The translations under genes were made by a program, and so were the position numbers. Shown one piece after another: positions 33,181 through 41,967 of a stretch of 64,000 bases of DNA (position 1 is the first letter of the stretch; the number at the start of each line of letters is the position of its first letter). The stretch comes from CAVYTF01 sp963708205 (GTDB taxonomy: Bacteria; Bacteroidota; Bacteroidia; Chitinophagales; Chitinophagaceae). The stretch lies in contig OY970196.1 of NCBI GenBank assembly GCA_963708205.1, forward strand, positions 2,480,001-2,544,000, read 5' to 3'. A model generated the notes under the pieces. The model was not told the DNA's origin. It did no database searches and was given only the letters and a program-made list of their open reading frames with translations.

Positions 33181-35607
33181 TTATTTTGTTATTTCCAATA
33201 CAGCAATTACTACTCCTGCAAGTGAAGCTAAGGCACTTGCAATACCGATTGCTTCTCCCGTTGTTAAGTGTGTTCTTCTTAATGATTTTGCAGGCACAAT
33301 TATTTCTGAGCCTGGTTTTATAGTTGGATAAGATTTAAAAAATAAAAAATTTCTTGTTGCTCTTGCTTCTCCATTTGCATACAAAACATAAATTTTATTT
33401 GCTTTGCCATTTTCTGCAATGCCGCCTGCTGCTGAAATATAAGTATTTAAACGGGTAGAATTATAAGGTACTTGTGTGGGAAATAATACGCTGCCACTTA
33501 TTCTTACTTCTGCATTATATTTAGGAACAAATAATTCATCTCTTGATTGTAAAACGATGTCTTCCGGGGAACCTGGATTTTTAAGTATTTTTTGCACATC
33601 AAGCGGAATTTGATCAAAGTCTCTTTCAATATCGTTCGTAACATTATCAGCAGAATCATTTAAACCGCCTTGTATTTTTGCAATCCTTAATTTATTTAAC
33701 TGCCGCCGATCTTCATCAATATTATATCTTTTTATATAAGCGCCTTCAACGTATGCTTCTGGTGTAAATCCGCCGGCACGTTTTATTAAATTACTTACGC
33801 GTTCTTCACGCTCTGATAAAACATACGGTCCGGGATATTGAAATTGGCCTGAAACTGTTACAGACTGCAATCCAACATATCCAGGTTTTTTGCGAACAGT
33901 TATTACATCAAATGGTTTTAGTGTTACATTTTTATCTTCTGATGATAAGTCTGTGAAGTTATTTATATCAATAATTTCACTGGCTCTAATATCTTGATGA
34001 GTTAAAGTATCTCTTCTAATTAATCTGGCAATTTCAATTTTTTGCGGATTTGCTGCATCAGTTAAACCTCCTGATTGCAAAATCACATCCTTTACACTCA
34101 GGTTATCACTAAATTTATAATAACCAGGCGTTCTCACTTCACCCTGAATAAAAACATAATATTCATCTCTTAAATCAAAAATAGATTTGATAATTATTGA
34201 GTCTTCTCTTTGTAAAAGAATATTCTGATTATTGTTTAAAATGTCTTCGACGTTAAAAGCAATTAATTCTTTGGTTAAATCAGGTTTTAAACGAATAATT
34301 TGCCCTCTGCCTGTATAGGCATCTTGAGTAAGTCCATCAGCTTTTTCAATAAGATCTTTCAAGGTCATGTTTGTATCTAATTCATAATCGCCAGGTCTGT
34401 AAACCGCACCTGTGATGTGAATGCGATTTTCAAAGCGATTTAAAATTTTATTGACTTCAAATTTATCTCCTGGTTGTGGTTGATATTGTGCATACTCATT
34501 TGCATCAATATCTTTTACCCGAAATTCTTTTGCAGTAAATTGAATAACTTTTACGGAAGCTTTGTAAGCGCTGTCTGAAAATCCGGATGCATATTTAAGC
34601 AAATCACTGAAAGTTTCTCCGGGTAAAACTTCAAAAATTCCAGGGCGTTTCACAAAGCCAATTATTTCTGCACGCGTTTTATAAGTTGGTATTCTTATTA
34701 CATCATTATCTTTCAATCCTAAATTATCAGATTGATCGCCATTTACTAAGAATTTGTATAAATCAATGGTGCGATAAACCTGATTGTTCCTTATTAATTG
34801 TATTTCTCTGAAACTTCCATTTTCACTGGGTCCGCCGGCAATAAATAGTGCATTAAAAACTGTTGATAAAGATGAAATAGTAAAATTGCCTGGTCGGTTT
34901 GCTCCAATAATTGTTACTTTAATGCTTCGTATATTTCCAAGATTTATTGAAAGATGTGAGGTGCCATTTTGTATGGAAGGATACGCAGTTCTTGCCATTA
35001 AATCCTGGATGCGATTGGTTGCTTGTTCTATTGATAAACCTGCAACTTGAATTTGACCGACATTCGGAATGAAAATATTTCCTTCAGGAGAAATTGTAAG
35101 ATTATGCGTTACTTCCTGAACGCCGTAAACCTGGATATTAATTTGATCATCAGGACCTAAAATATAATTTACAGGAATTGCAAGGTGCTGGTTAGGTTCG
35201 AAAGTAAGTGAAGCATTGTTGAATATTTCAGAGCCAAAAATTCTTGGATCAATAAGAGGTTTTAATTTTTTTAGAGTATCTGTTTCGTTGTTGTATTGTA
35301 TTCTTCCGGAAGTATCATTTCTTGTTTGGTTTGGAGAAGGTTTATTTGTTGTTAGCAAAACGAGACGTTGTTTTAGTTTTGCAAGTTCTGATAAAGGCAT
35401 TCCTCTTGCGATAGCTATTTCTTCTGCCTGGTTCTCTGTTAGGCCTGATGCATTTAATTGTTGTTGAAATTTTAATATATCCGCATCGCTCAATTCATCA
35501 ATTTTAATTTGGCTTAAATTAGAATTTTTTAAAAGATCCTGAGCTGCTGCCTGACTATAAATAAAAAAAAATAGGGATAAAAAAACTAAAATTTTAAAAA
35601 AATTCAT
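33181..35607 (-). CDS. SLBB-domain polysaccharide export protein (Wza-like)
   Basis: The 808-residue protein begins with a signal peptide (MNFFKILVFLSLFFFIYSQAAA) and contains the poly-export domain LGPDDQINIQVYGVQEVTH (about 150-168) with FIPNVGQIQVAGLSIEQA. After that at least four or five SLBB repeats follow (AEIIGFVKRPGIFEV, IHITGAVYRPGDYEL, VFIQGEVRTPGYYKF, VTVSGQFQYPGPYVL, VRISGSVLFPTQVPY). A hydrophobic C-terminal helix ends the chain. The layout matches long Bacteroidota Wza proteins that form the outer-membrane channel for capsule or exopolysaccharide. It is first in a likely second transcript (gap of 175 bp before it), with a candidate -7 box at 35725. Confidence 0.93.
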   Translation of the reverse strand: MNFFKILVFLSLFFFIYSQAAAQDLLKNSNLSQIKIDELSDADILKFQQQLNASGLTENQAEEIAIARGMPLSELAKLKQRLVLLTTNKPSPNQTRNDTSGRIQYNNETDTLKKLKPLIDPRIFGSEIFNNASLTFEPNQHLAIPVNYILGPDDQINIQVYGVQEVTHNLTISPEGNIFIPNVGQIQVAGLSIEQATNRIQDLMARTAYPSIQNGTSHLSINLGNIRSIKVTIIGANRPGNFTISSLSTVFNALFIAGGPSENGSFREIQLIRNNQVYRTIDLYKFLVNGDQSDNLGLKDNDVIRIPTYKTRAEIIGFVKRPGIFEVLPGETFSDLLKYASGFSDSAYKASVKVIQFTAKEFRVKDIDANEYAQYQPQPGDKFEVNKILNRFENRIHITGAVYRPGDYELDTNMTLKDLIEKADGLTQDAYTGRGQIIRLKPDLTKELIAFNVEDILNNNQNILLQREDSIIIKSIFDLRDEYYVFIQGEVRTPGYYKFSDNLSVKDVILQSGGLTDAANPQKIEIARLIRRDTLTHQDIRASEIIDINNFTDLSSEDKNVTLKPFDVITVRKKPGYVGLQSVTVSGQFQYPGPYVLSEREERVSNLIKRAGGFTPEAYVEGAYIKRYNIDEDRRQLNKLRIAKIQGGLNDSADNVTNDIERDFDQIPLDVQKILKNPGSPEDIVLQSRDELFVPKYNAEVRISGSVLFPTQVPYNSTRLNTYISAAGGIAENGKANKIYVLYANGEARATRNFLFFKSYPTIKPGSEIIVPAKSLRRTHLTTGEAIGIASALASLAGVVIAVLEITK

Positions 35608-35724
35608 AGTGCTTACGTTAGTAATTATAAAGCTTCGCCATTCTAGTTACATTGGTAAAAATATTCTTCACCAGCAAATTCAATTCAATCCAATTTTAAT
35701 ACAATTGATCAATTGAAACAGGCG

Positions 35725-35732
35725 CAAATATA
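35725..35732 (-). promoter_or_regulatory. Candidate minus-strand -7 box for the export operon
   Basis: On the minus strand this reads TATATTTG, fitting the TAnnTTTG consensus, 118 bp before the Wza-like start codon. No clear -33 element was seen, so support is limited. Confidence 0.35.
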
Positions 35733-35782
35733 GGTATTTTTATAAGCGAGACTAACGTACATTGATATAGATTGTCTTAATA

Positions 35783-36829
35783 TCACTCATTCTTTTTCTG
35801 CAAAGCAGCTTCATAAATTCTTTCAATAATATCTATCACTTTCATGCCTTCCAAAACATTTACAGTAATGCTGCTGCCATTTAAAATTACATTTACCACG
35901 TTATCAAAAATATAATGATGGTTTGCCGCAGACCCTTGGTACACGCCATAATTATTACCTTCGTTGGTTCGTGTTAATTGCGGCATTGCATAATTTTTAA
36001 TGTGGCAGTATTCGATAGTATTCATGTATTGTCCGCCAATTTTTAAACTGCCGTTTTCCGCAATAACGGTGAGGCTGCTTTCCATATTTTTATCCCAAAC
36101 TGCTGTAGAAAAATTTAAGCTTCCAAGACCTCCATTTATAAATTCAAATTGGGCAATGCCGCTGTCTTCAAATTCTACATGAGCTAATTTCTTAAAATTT
36201 TCTATTCTGGCGTAGACGTTTTTTATGTCGCCGAAAAGCCAAAACATAATATCTATAAAATGAGAAAATTGTGTAAATAAAATTCCGCCATCTATTGCTT
36301 TTGTGCCATGCCAGCTTCCTTCCGTATAATATCTTTCATCACGATTCCAATAACAATTTAGTTGCACCAAATAAATTTTACCAAGAGTATTATTTTTTAT
36401 TAATTCTTTCAACCAAATTGATGGGGGTGAATAACGATTTTGTTTCACTACAAAAACATCTCGTTGCATTTCCATTGATTTCGCTACAATGCTTTCTGCA
36501 TCTGCTTTTGAGAGAGTCATAGGTTTTTCCAACACTATATGTTTTTTTGCATCAAGAGCTTGCAAAGCCATTGGCGCATGCAATCCGTTTGGCGTAGCAA
36601 TGCAAACTACATCAATCGAATTTGCAATTTCATCGCTGAGCAATGAATCCAATGAATTGAAATATTTTACTTCCTGCAAATCATTTTCCTGCATATTTTT
36701 TTGCCTGATGTCTGCAACTGCAATTAATTCAGCAAAAGGATTTTGTTGAATCATAGCAACATGCCTCATTCCAATATGTCCGCAACCAATAACTGCAAAA
36801 TTCACTTTAGACTTTTCACTTTCCATCAA
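35783..36829 (-). CDS. Gfo/Idh/MocA family oxidoreductase, WlbA/WbpB-like
   Basis: The 348-residue NAD-dependent dehydrogenase has the N-terminal Rossmann motif FAVIGCGHIGMRHVAMI (about 11-27), the conserved EKPMTLSKADAE (about 96-107) and GWHGTK-like substrate loop SWHGTKAIDGGILFTQFSHFIDI. This resembles WlbA/WbpB, which oxidises UDP-N-acetyl-glucuronate at C3 in the route to 2,3-diacetamido sugars. The partner acyltransferase gene overlaps its start by 4 bp, supporting that reading. The middle step, an aminotransferase, is not found in the locus, so the exact substrate is uncertain. Confidence 0.87.
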   Translation of the reverse strand: MMESEKSKVNFAVIGCGHIGMRHVAMIQQNPFAELIAVADIRQKNMQENDLQEVKYFNSLDSLLSDEIANSIDVVCIATPNGLHAPMALQALDAKKHIVLEKPMTLSKADAESIVAKSMEMQRDVFVVKQNRYSPPSIWLKELIKNNTLGKIYLVQLNCYWNRDERYYTEGSWHGTKAIDGGILFTQFSHFIDIMFWLFGDIKNVYARIENFKKLAHVEFEDSGIAQFEFINGGLGSLNFSTAVWDKNMESSLTVIAENGSLKIGGQYMNTIEYCHIKNYAMPQLTRTNEGNNYGVYQGSAANHHYIFDNVVNVILNGSSITVNVLEGMKVIDIIERIYEAALQKKNE

Positions 36830-37398
36830 ACTTTTTTAACTGTATTATTATTCAAATCATATTGTTCGTTTGTTGCATCGCAAAAAGCTTTTCCATTTTT
36901 ATCAAAATGCAAACGTTGTCCATGTTCACTTATCCAACCAATTTGTTTTGCAGGGTTGCCAACCACAAGTGCATAAGCCAAAACGTTTTTTGTGATAACG
37001 GAGCCGGCGCCAACAAATGCATATTCTCCAATTTCATTTCCGCAAATAATTGTTGCATTCGCGCCAATGGTTGCGCCTTTACGAACAATGGTTTTCTTAA
37101 ATTCCTTTTTTCTGATAATTGCGCTGCGAGGGTTGATAACATTGGTAAAAACCATTGCAGGTCCGAGAAAAACATCATCCTCACAAATGACTCCTTCATA
37201 AATGGAAACATTATTTTGCACCTTTACATTTTTGCCCAAAACAACATGTGGACTCACCACAACATTTTGCCCAATGTTGCAATTGTCTCCAATAATACAA
37301 TTAGCCATGATGTGAGAAAAATGCCAGATTTTTACTCCCTTTCCAATCGTGCAAGGCTCATCAACAAAAGAAGAAGCGTGTACAAAATAATCGCTCAT
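36826..37398 (-). CDS. Hexapeptide-repeat N-acetyltransferase, WbpD/WlbB-like
   Basis: The 190-residue protein is a left-handed beta-helix acyltransferase with many hexapeptide repeats (IGDNCNIGQNVVVSPHVVLG). The segment NPRSAIIRKKEFKKTIV followed by GATIGANATIICG and ALVVGNPAKQIGWIS is characteristic of the UDP-3-amino-GlcNAcA N-acetyltransferase group (WbpD/WlbB). It is the first gene of the polysaccharide cluster and overlaps the oxidoreductase gene by 4 bp. The likely job is the last step of a diacetamido-uronic-acid sugar. Other hexapeptide transferases are the alternative, but the tail motif is specific. Confidence 0.9.
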   Translation of the reverse strand: MSDYFVHASSFVDEPCTIGKGVKIWHFSHIMANCIIGDNCNIGQNVVVSPHVVLGKNVKVQNNVSIYEGVICEDDVFLGPAMVFTNVINPRSAIIRKKEFKKTIVRKGATIGANATIICGNEIGEYAFVGAGSVITKNVLAYALVVGNPAKQIGWISEHGQRLHFDKNGKAFCDATNEQYDLNNNTVKKV

Positions 37399-37537
37399 TA
37401 AAAAATTGCTTGTTAAACTAAGTGGCCAAATTTAGGAGAATATCAATAATAGTTTTATAATGGTTTTGTTATTTGTGATAAGAAATACAATCATTATTAT
37501 TTCATTATGTAAAAATAATTGCTCTAATTTTATTTAA

Positions 37538-38719
37538 TTGAAAACAATAAAAGAAAGATATTATTCACTTGATATTTTCCGCGGTGCAACAGTTTGTTTT
37601 ATGATCATGGTTAATAATCAGGGTGGTCCGCCTTACACGCCGCTCGATCATGCGCCATGGAATGGTTGCACGCCAACTGATTTGATATTTCCATTTTTTT
37701 TATTCGCTATTGGCAATGCCATGTCGTTTGTAATGCCGCGCCTTGAAGCTGCGGGTACGAAAGTCTTTTTACAAAAAATAATTAGACGCACATTGCTGAT
37801 TTTTTTTATCGGACTTTTTTTAAACTGGTGCCCTTTTGCAAGATGGGATGGCGATCATTTGGTTTTTAAAAGTTTTTCATGGATTGCAAGCGATGGCACA
37901 CTCGCAGGCGTTCGTGTGATGGGCGTGTTGCAGCGCATTGCATTGTGTTATTTTTTCTCTTCAATGATCATTTATTTTTTTAAAACAAGAGGCGCTTTTT
38001 TTATAAGTGTAATCTTATTGTTTGGATATTGGATATTGTGCGCAACCCTTGGCAGCAAAGGCGATCCGTATAGTTTATCAGGTTATTTCGGAACGCATGT
38101 TGATATGGCTGTATTCGGCGCAGCACACATGTATCATGGTGAAGGAGTTGCTTTTGATCCGGAGGGTTTGATGAGTACAATACCTGCAATCACGCAAATA
38201 ATTTTTGGATTTTTTGTAGGTCAATACATTCAGCAGAAAGGCAAAAATTTTGAGATGCTTTCTAATCTTTTTGTTATAGCTGTGATACTTTTATTTGCCG
38301 GTTATTGTTGGGATATGTTGTTCCCATTCAATAAAAAGATATGGACGAGCAGTTATGTAGTTTATACAACAGGACTTGCCATAATAATTTTGTGCTTGTT
38401 GATTTTTATAATTGAATTTAAAAATAAACGCGGTACATGGAGTAAGTTTTTTGATGTTTTCGGAAAAAATCCGTTGTTCATTTTTGTGCTTGCAGGTTTT
38501 CTGCCGCGTGTTTTATTTCTCATCCGCATTCCGAATGGTGTTGATCCAACAGGTCATACTGCTTACTTAAATCCTTTGACATGGTTTTATGAATTTGTTT
38601 GCAAACCCGTTTCTGCTGATGAAAGAAATGGCTCGTTGCTGTATGCCGTTATCATCATAATTGTTTATTGGTTTGTTGCTTATTTACTTGATAAGAAAAA
38701 AATCTATGTAAAGGTTTAA
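37538..38719 (+). CDS. HGSNAT/DUF5009-type membrane acyltransferase
   Basis: The 393-residue protein has about ten membrane segments. It opens with YYSLDIFRGATVCFMIMVNN, the signature of heparan-alpha-glucosaminide N-acetyltransferase-like proteins (DUF1624/DUF5009), which carry an active-site His in the first loops (DHAPWNGCTPTDLIFPFF). It would acetylate an amino sugar or polymer using cytosolic acetyl-CoA across the membrane. The reading frame begins with TTG at 37538; no ATG precedes the conserved motif in frame. Alternative initiation is possible. It is divergent from the polysaccharide locus. Confidence 0.9.
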   Translation: MKTIKERYYSLDIFRGATVCFMIMVNNQGGPPYTPLDHAPWNGCTPTDLIFPFFLFAIGNAMSFVMPRLEAAGTKVFLQKIIRRTLLIFFIGLFLNWCPFARWDGDHLVFKSFSWIASDGTLAGVRVMGVLQRIALCYFFSSMIIYFFKTRGAFFISVILLFGYWILCATLGSKGDPYSLSGYFGTHVDMAVFGAAHMYHGEGVAFDPEGLMSTIPAITQIIFGFFVGQYIQQKGKNFEMLSNLFVIAVILLFAGYCWDMLFPFNKKIWTSSYVVYTTGLAIIILCLLIFIIEFKNKRGTWSKFFDVFGKNPLFIFVLAGFLPRVLFLIRIPNGVDPTGHTAYLNPLTWFYEFVCKPVSADERNGSLLYAVIIIIVYWFVAYLLDKKKIYVKV

Positions 38720-38727
38720 TGAATTTT

Positions 38728-39444
38728 TTATATAAACATCTCTTCTGCTTTTAATATATTTTCAGGTTTGCCCACATCAATAAACTTTGATTGAGAATGA
38801 TCGAAGCCCTTGATAATATTGGCTTTTATCAAATCAAGATACACATCCACGACTGAAAATTTGCCTTCATTTTTCATCAGGGAAAACATTTTTGTGTTGA
38901 TAATATGAATGCCGCTAAAAGCTTTTTGGATCAAACTTTTATTTTCAACACATATTTTTTTATCTCCTGTTTTTACATTTTCCCAACCACACAGATCTGA
39001 ATTTTCATCAAATAAAAAAAATCTTGAAGACTTTCTATCAGTTACTGCAAGTGTCGAAAGTGGTTTTTCTTTCTCATGAAAAGAAATTATTTCTTTCAAA
39101 TTGAGATCGGTTAAAACGTCAACATTCATTAAAATAAAATTGCTTTCGTTTTCAAAAAACCATGCTGCACGTTTTAATCCTCCACCGGTTTCCAGCACTG
39201 CATCGGATTCATCTGAAATATTGATGTTGCTATTCCATCCATTATTTTTTTTTATTTCTTCAACTATTTGCTCCGCAAAATGATGCACATTAATGATGAC
39301 ATCTTTTATTCCAAATCTTTGCAGGTATTCTATATTTCTTTGCAATAAAGTTTTGCCATTTATAACAGCCAAAGCTTTAGGATGCTTGTCAGTAAAGGGT
39401 TTGAGCCTTGTTCCTAAACCTGCTGCTAATAACATTGCTTTCAT
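38728..39444 (-). CDS. MurU-like sugar-phosphate nucleotidyltransferase
   Basis: The 238-residue protein has the nucleotidyltransferase opening KAMLLAAGLGTRLKPFTDKHPKAL (as two segments, 2-15 and 16-25), VINVHHFAEQI (about 50-60), ETGGGLKRAAWFF (about 85-97) and NVDVLTDLN. This pattern matches the MurU family, which activates N-acetylmuramic-acid-1-phosphate to UDP-MurNAc in the peptidoglycan recycling bypass. The partner kinase-like gene lies 19 bp upstream on the same strand. A mannose-1-phosphate guanylyltransferase role is the alternative, but the neighbour favours MurU. Confidence 0.87.
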   Translation of the reverse strand: MKAMLLAAGLGTRLKPFTDKHPKALAVINGKTLLQRNIEYLQRFGIKDVIINVHHFAEQIVEEIKKNNGWNSNINISDESDAVLETGGGLKRAAWFFENESNFILMNVDVLTDLNLKEIISFHEKEKPLSTLAVTDRKSSRFFLFDENSDLCGWENVKTGDKKICVENKSLIQKAFSGIHIINTKMFSLMKNEGKFSVVDVYLDLIKANIIKGFDHSQSKFIDVGKPENILKAEEMFI

Positions 39445-39463
39445 AATAAATTATAATTATGAA

Positions 39464-40906
39464 TTAGCTGACCCAATTTTCTTCATTATAATGTTTTAAT
39501 TCAATCTTCACTTTGTATTTGTTTTTTAAATGTCTTGCAGTTTGTTCGGCTGCATAAACACTTCGATGCTGACCACCGGTGCATCCAAAATTTATCATTA
39601 AGTTTTCAAAGTTTCTTTCGAGGTAATCTTCTACTGAAATGTCTATTATGTTGAAAGCGCTGTTTAAAAATTCATTCATTTTTGTTTGTTGTTCAAGGAA
39701 ATCAATAACTATTTTGTCTTTGCCTGATGCCTTTTTGAATTCTTCAAATCTTCCGGGATTTAAAATGCCGCGACAATCAAAAACAAAGCCTCCACCATTT
39801 GTGCTTTCATCAACGGGAATATTTTTTTTATAAGAAAAGCTATTCACTTTTACGATAAGTTTTGTTTGCTCATTTGCCTGCGGCGATTGAAAGTTTGCTA
39901 TTATTTTATCTTCAACAATTATTTTTAAAACTCGCTGAAACTCAGGCAACATAAAGTTTAAAGGATGGTTTTCGCAAAATAATTTTAGATTTTTTAAAGC
40001 TAATGGAATGCTTGTTAAAAAATGCGCTTTCCTTTCAAACAAGCCACGAAAACCATAAGCTCCAAGCACCTGTAACAACCGAATTAATACATAACCATTA
40101 TATTGATTAATGAAATTTTTTCGGTCACCTTTTTCGTTTAATAAGTTTTCAACTTCATCAATATAATAATTAAGCAATTCATTTTTCCACTCATTACTTA
40201 GTTCGGCTTTGGCTTGCCAAAGCAAGCTTGCAACATCATATTGCAAAGCGCCTGACATGCCTCCCTGGTAATCTATAAAATGAATTTCATTTTTTTCATC
40301 AACTAAAATATTCCTGCTTTGAAAATCGCGAAACATAAAATACTTGTGCTCAGTTTCGGAAAGATAATTACTCAGCGATTCAAAGTCGTCGAGCATTGCC
40401 TGCTTATCATAAGGCAATTTTAAAGTGTCTAAAAAATAATATTTGAAATAAAGCAAATCACTGAATATGGCTTGTTTGCCAAATTGTTTCGCAGTTAAAA
40501 AATATTCATTATTCAAATTCTCATTTCCAAGGATTTGCAGATGTGCCAAGGCTTTCAGACTTTTTTTAAACAAAATAAGTATCGCATCAGTTTGACCAAC
40601 CTCTTCTAATTTATCCAGCAATGAATAGTTCCCAAAATCTTGCTGCAGATAAACTGTTTTATCATTATTTACTTCGAATATTTTTGGAACAGGTAAATTT
40701 TTTTCGTAGAAATGATTGGTTAAATAAATAAAGGTTTCGTTTTCTTTTATGTTCAAATTATAAGTTGCAATAAAAGTTTCATCTTTAAAATAAATTCTAA
40801 AATAAATTCTGTCACTTCCACTTTGCGGAAGTTTTTCAATTCTGTCGGGGTTATCATTTTTATAATTGAAAAAAAGTTGCTGTATATTTTCTGTAACATT
40901 ATTCAT
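39464..40906 (-). CDS. AmgK-like sugar kinase fused to a RapZ C-terminal domain
   Basis: Residues about 1-335 are an aminoglycoside-phosphotransferase-fold kinase like AmgK: SGSDRIYFRI (glycine loop, 29-38), FRDFQSRNILV (192-202) with catalytic Asp194, and IDYQGG (211-216) with metal-binding Asp212. AmgK phosphorylates N-acetylmuramic acid and N-acetylglucosamine at C1. Residues about 345-475 are a RapZ C-terminal domain (FVFDCRGILNPGR at 375-387, GCTGGQHRSV at 441-450), which in E. coli RapZ binds glucosamine-6-phosphate. The N-terminal P-loop of RapZ is absent. The MurU-like gene follows after 19 bp, giving a kinase-nucleotidyltransferase pair for peptidoglycan recycling. The fused RapZ part may sense amino-sugar levels; that is inference. 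Confidence 0.88.
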   Translation of the reverse strand: MNNVTENIQQLFFNYKNDNPDRIEKLPQSGSDRIYFRIYFKDETFIATYNLNIKENETFIYLTNHFYEKNLPVPKIFEVNNDKTVYLQQDFGNYSLLDKLEEVGQTDAILILFKKSLKALAHLQILGNENLNNEYFLTAKQFGKQAIFSDLLYFKYYFLDTLKLPYDKQAMLDDFESLSNYLSETEHKYFMFRDFQSRNILVDEKNEIHFIDYQGGMSGALQYDVASLLWQAKAELSNEWKNELLNYYIDEVENLLNEKGDRKNFINQYNGYVLIRLLQVLGAYGFRGLFERKAHFLTSIPLALKNLKLFCENHPLNFMLPEFQRVLKIIVEDKIIANFQSPQANEQTKLIVKVNSFSYKKNIPVDESTNGGGFVFDCRGILNPGRFEEFKKASGKDKIVIDFLEQQTKMNEFLNSAFNIIDISVEDYLERNFENLMINFGCTGGQHRSVYAAEQTARHLKNKYKVKIELKHYNEENWVS

Positions 40907-41079
40907 TGTGCGTAAAAATAGAATTTTATGAAATGTTTGCCGGTTTATTGTTTGTAAAATTCAATTCATTGTTGAATGGCAATATTAATAGCAGATTGTT
41001 TTTGTTAATAAAATCTCTTTAAGAAAAAGAAATCCTTAAACAAAAAAATATCGTAATTCTTATAAACCTTATCGGAATT

Positions 41080-41964
41080 ATGAACGAGATTAATATGTTT
41101 TCTATAAAAGATATTGAGAATTTATCGGGCATTAAGGCGCACACAATAAGAATTTGGGAACAGCGGTATTCCTTTTTAAAACCGCAACGTACCAACACCA
41201 ATATTCGATATTATACCAACACAGAACTGAAAATTATTTTAAATATTTCTTTGCTGAATAAATACGGTTATAAGATATCGCATATCAACCGGATGCAGCC
41301 ATCTGCTATTGAAGAAAAAGTTCTATCTCTTACACAATCTGCGGCTTCGCAGGAAAGATTGATAAATGAACTCATTCAAAACATGATCGATCTTTATATT
41401 GATGGTTTTGAAAAAACAATTGATAATTATATTCACTCTAAAGGAATTGAAAAAACGATTTTACATATTATTTTTCCTTTTCTTGAAAGAATTGGCGTGT
41501 TATGGACAACAAACCATATTAATCCCGGACAAGAACATTTGGTGAGTAATATAATAAGACAAAAAATAATTATTGGAATTGAAAACGCTAAAAGTTATGT
41601 GCGTGTAGATAAGAAAATTTTGCTCTTTTTACCTGAGAATGAATACCATGAATTGTCACTTTTATTTGTACATTATCTTTTAAAAAGTCATGGTACAAAA
41701 GTTATTTATGCAGGTGCCGGCGTGCCTTTGAAAGATTTAGAATTTTTATGTATGAAAATAAATCCTGATTTTATTTACACTCATCTTACTTCTGTTACAA
41801 ATAATTTTAACATTGAAAAACTATTTGCTTTTAAACACAGATCAATCAAAGCACCGTTGATAATTTCAGGAAGAATTGCAAGTACTTATAAAAAAAGTTT
41901 GCCAGAGGCAATTGTTTTGAAAAAAAGTTTTGGAGAAATCATTGAGTTTATAAACTCTTTATAA
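41080..41964 (+). CDS. MerR-family regulator with a B12-binding-like domain
   Basis: The 294-residue protein has an N-terminal MerR helix-turn-helix (FSIKDIENLSGIKAHTIRIW and WEQRYSFLKPQRT, about 6-40). The middle (about 80-160) matches the B12-binding helical cap, and the C-terminal part a Rossmann-like B12-binding fold, with ENEYHELSL (about 186-194) where cobalamin-binding relatives have E-x-H-x-x-G. The glycine is Ser here, and other ligands may be missing, so binding of cobalamin is uncertain. Relatives include CarH/LitR photoreceptor regulators and cobalamin-independent ones. It is transcribed divergently from the kinase-RapZ gene, 173 bp away. An internal ATG at 41095 is an alternative start. 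Confidence 0.88.
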   Translation: MNEINMFSIKDIENLSGIKAHTIRIWEQRYSFLKPQRTNTNIRYYTNTELKIILNISLLNKYGYKISHINRMQPSAIEEKVLSLTQSAASQERLINELIQNMIDLYIDGFEKTIDNYIHSKGIEKTILHIIFPFLERIGVLWTTNHINPGQEHLVSNIIRQKIIIGIENAKSYVRVDKKILLFLPENEYHELSLLFVHYLLKSHGTKVIYAGAGVPLKDLEFLCMKINPDFIYTHLTSVTNNFNIEKLFAFKHRSIKAPLIISGRIASTYKKSLPEAIVLKKSFGEIIEFINSL

Positions 41965-41967
41965 AAA

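Noticed and set aside
36862..37401. 179-codon plus-strand open frame opposite the hexapeptide acyltransferase gene
   Set aside because: The minus-strand frame has clear hexapeptide repeats and family motifs; the plus-strand frame is a shadow, Asn- and Cys-rich with no pattern.
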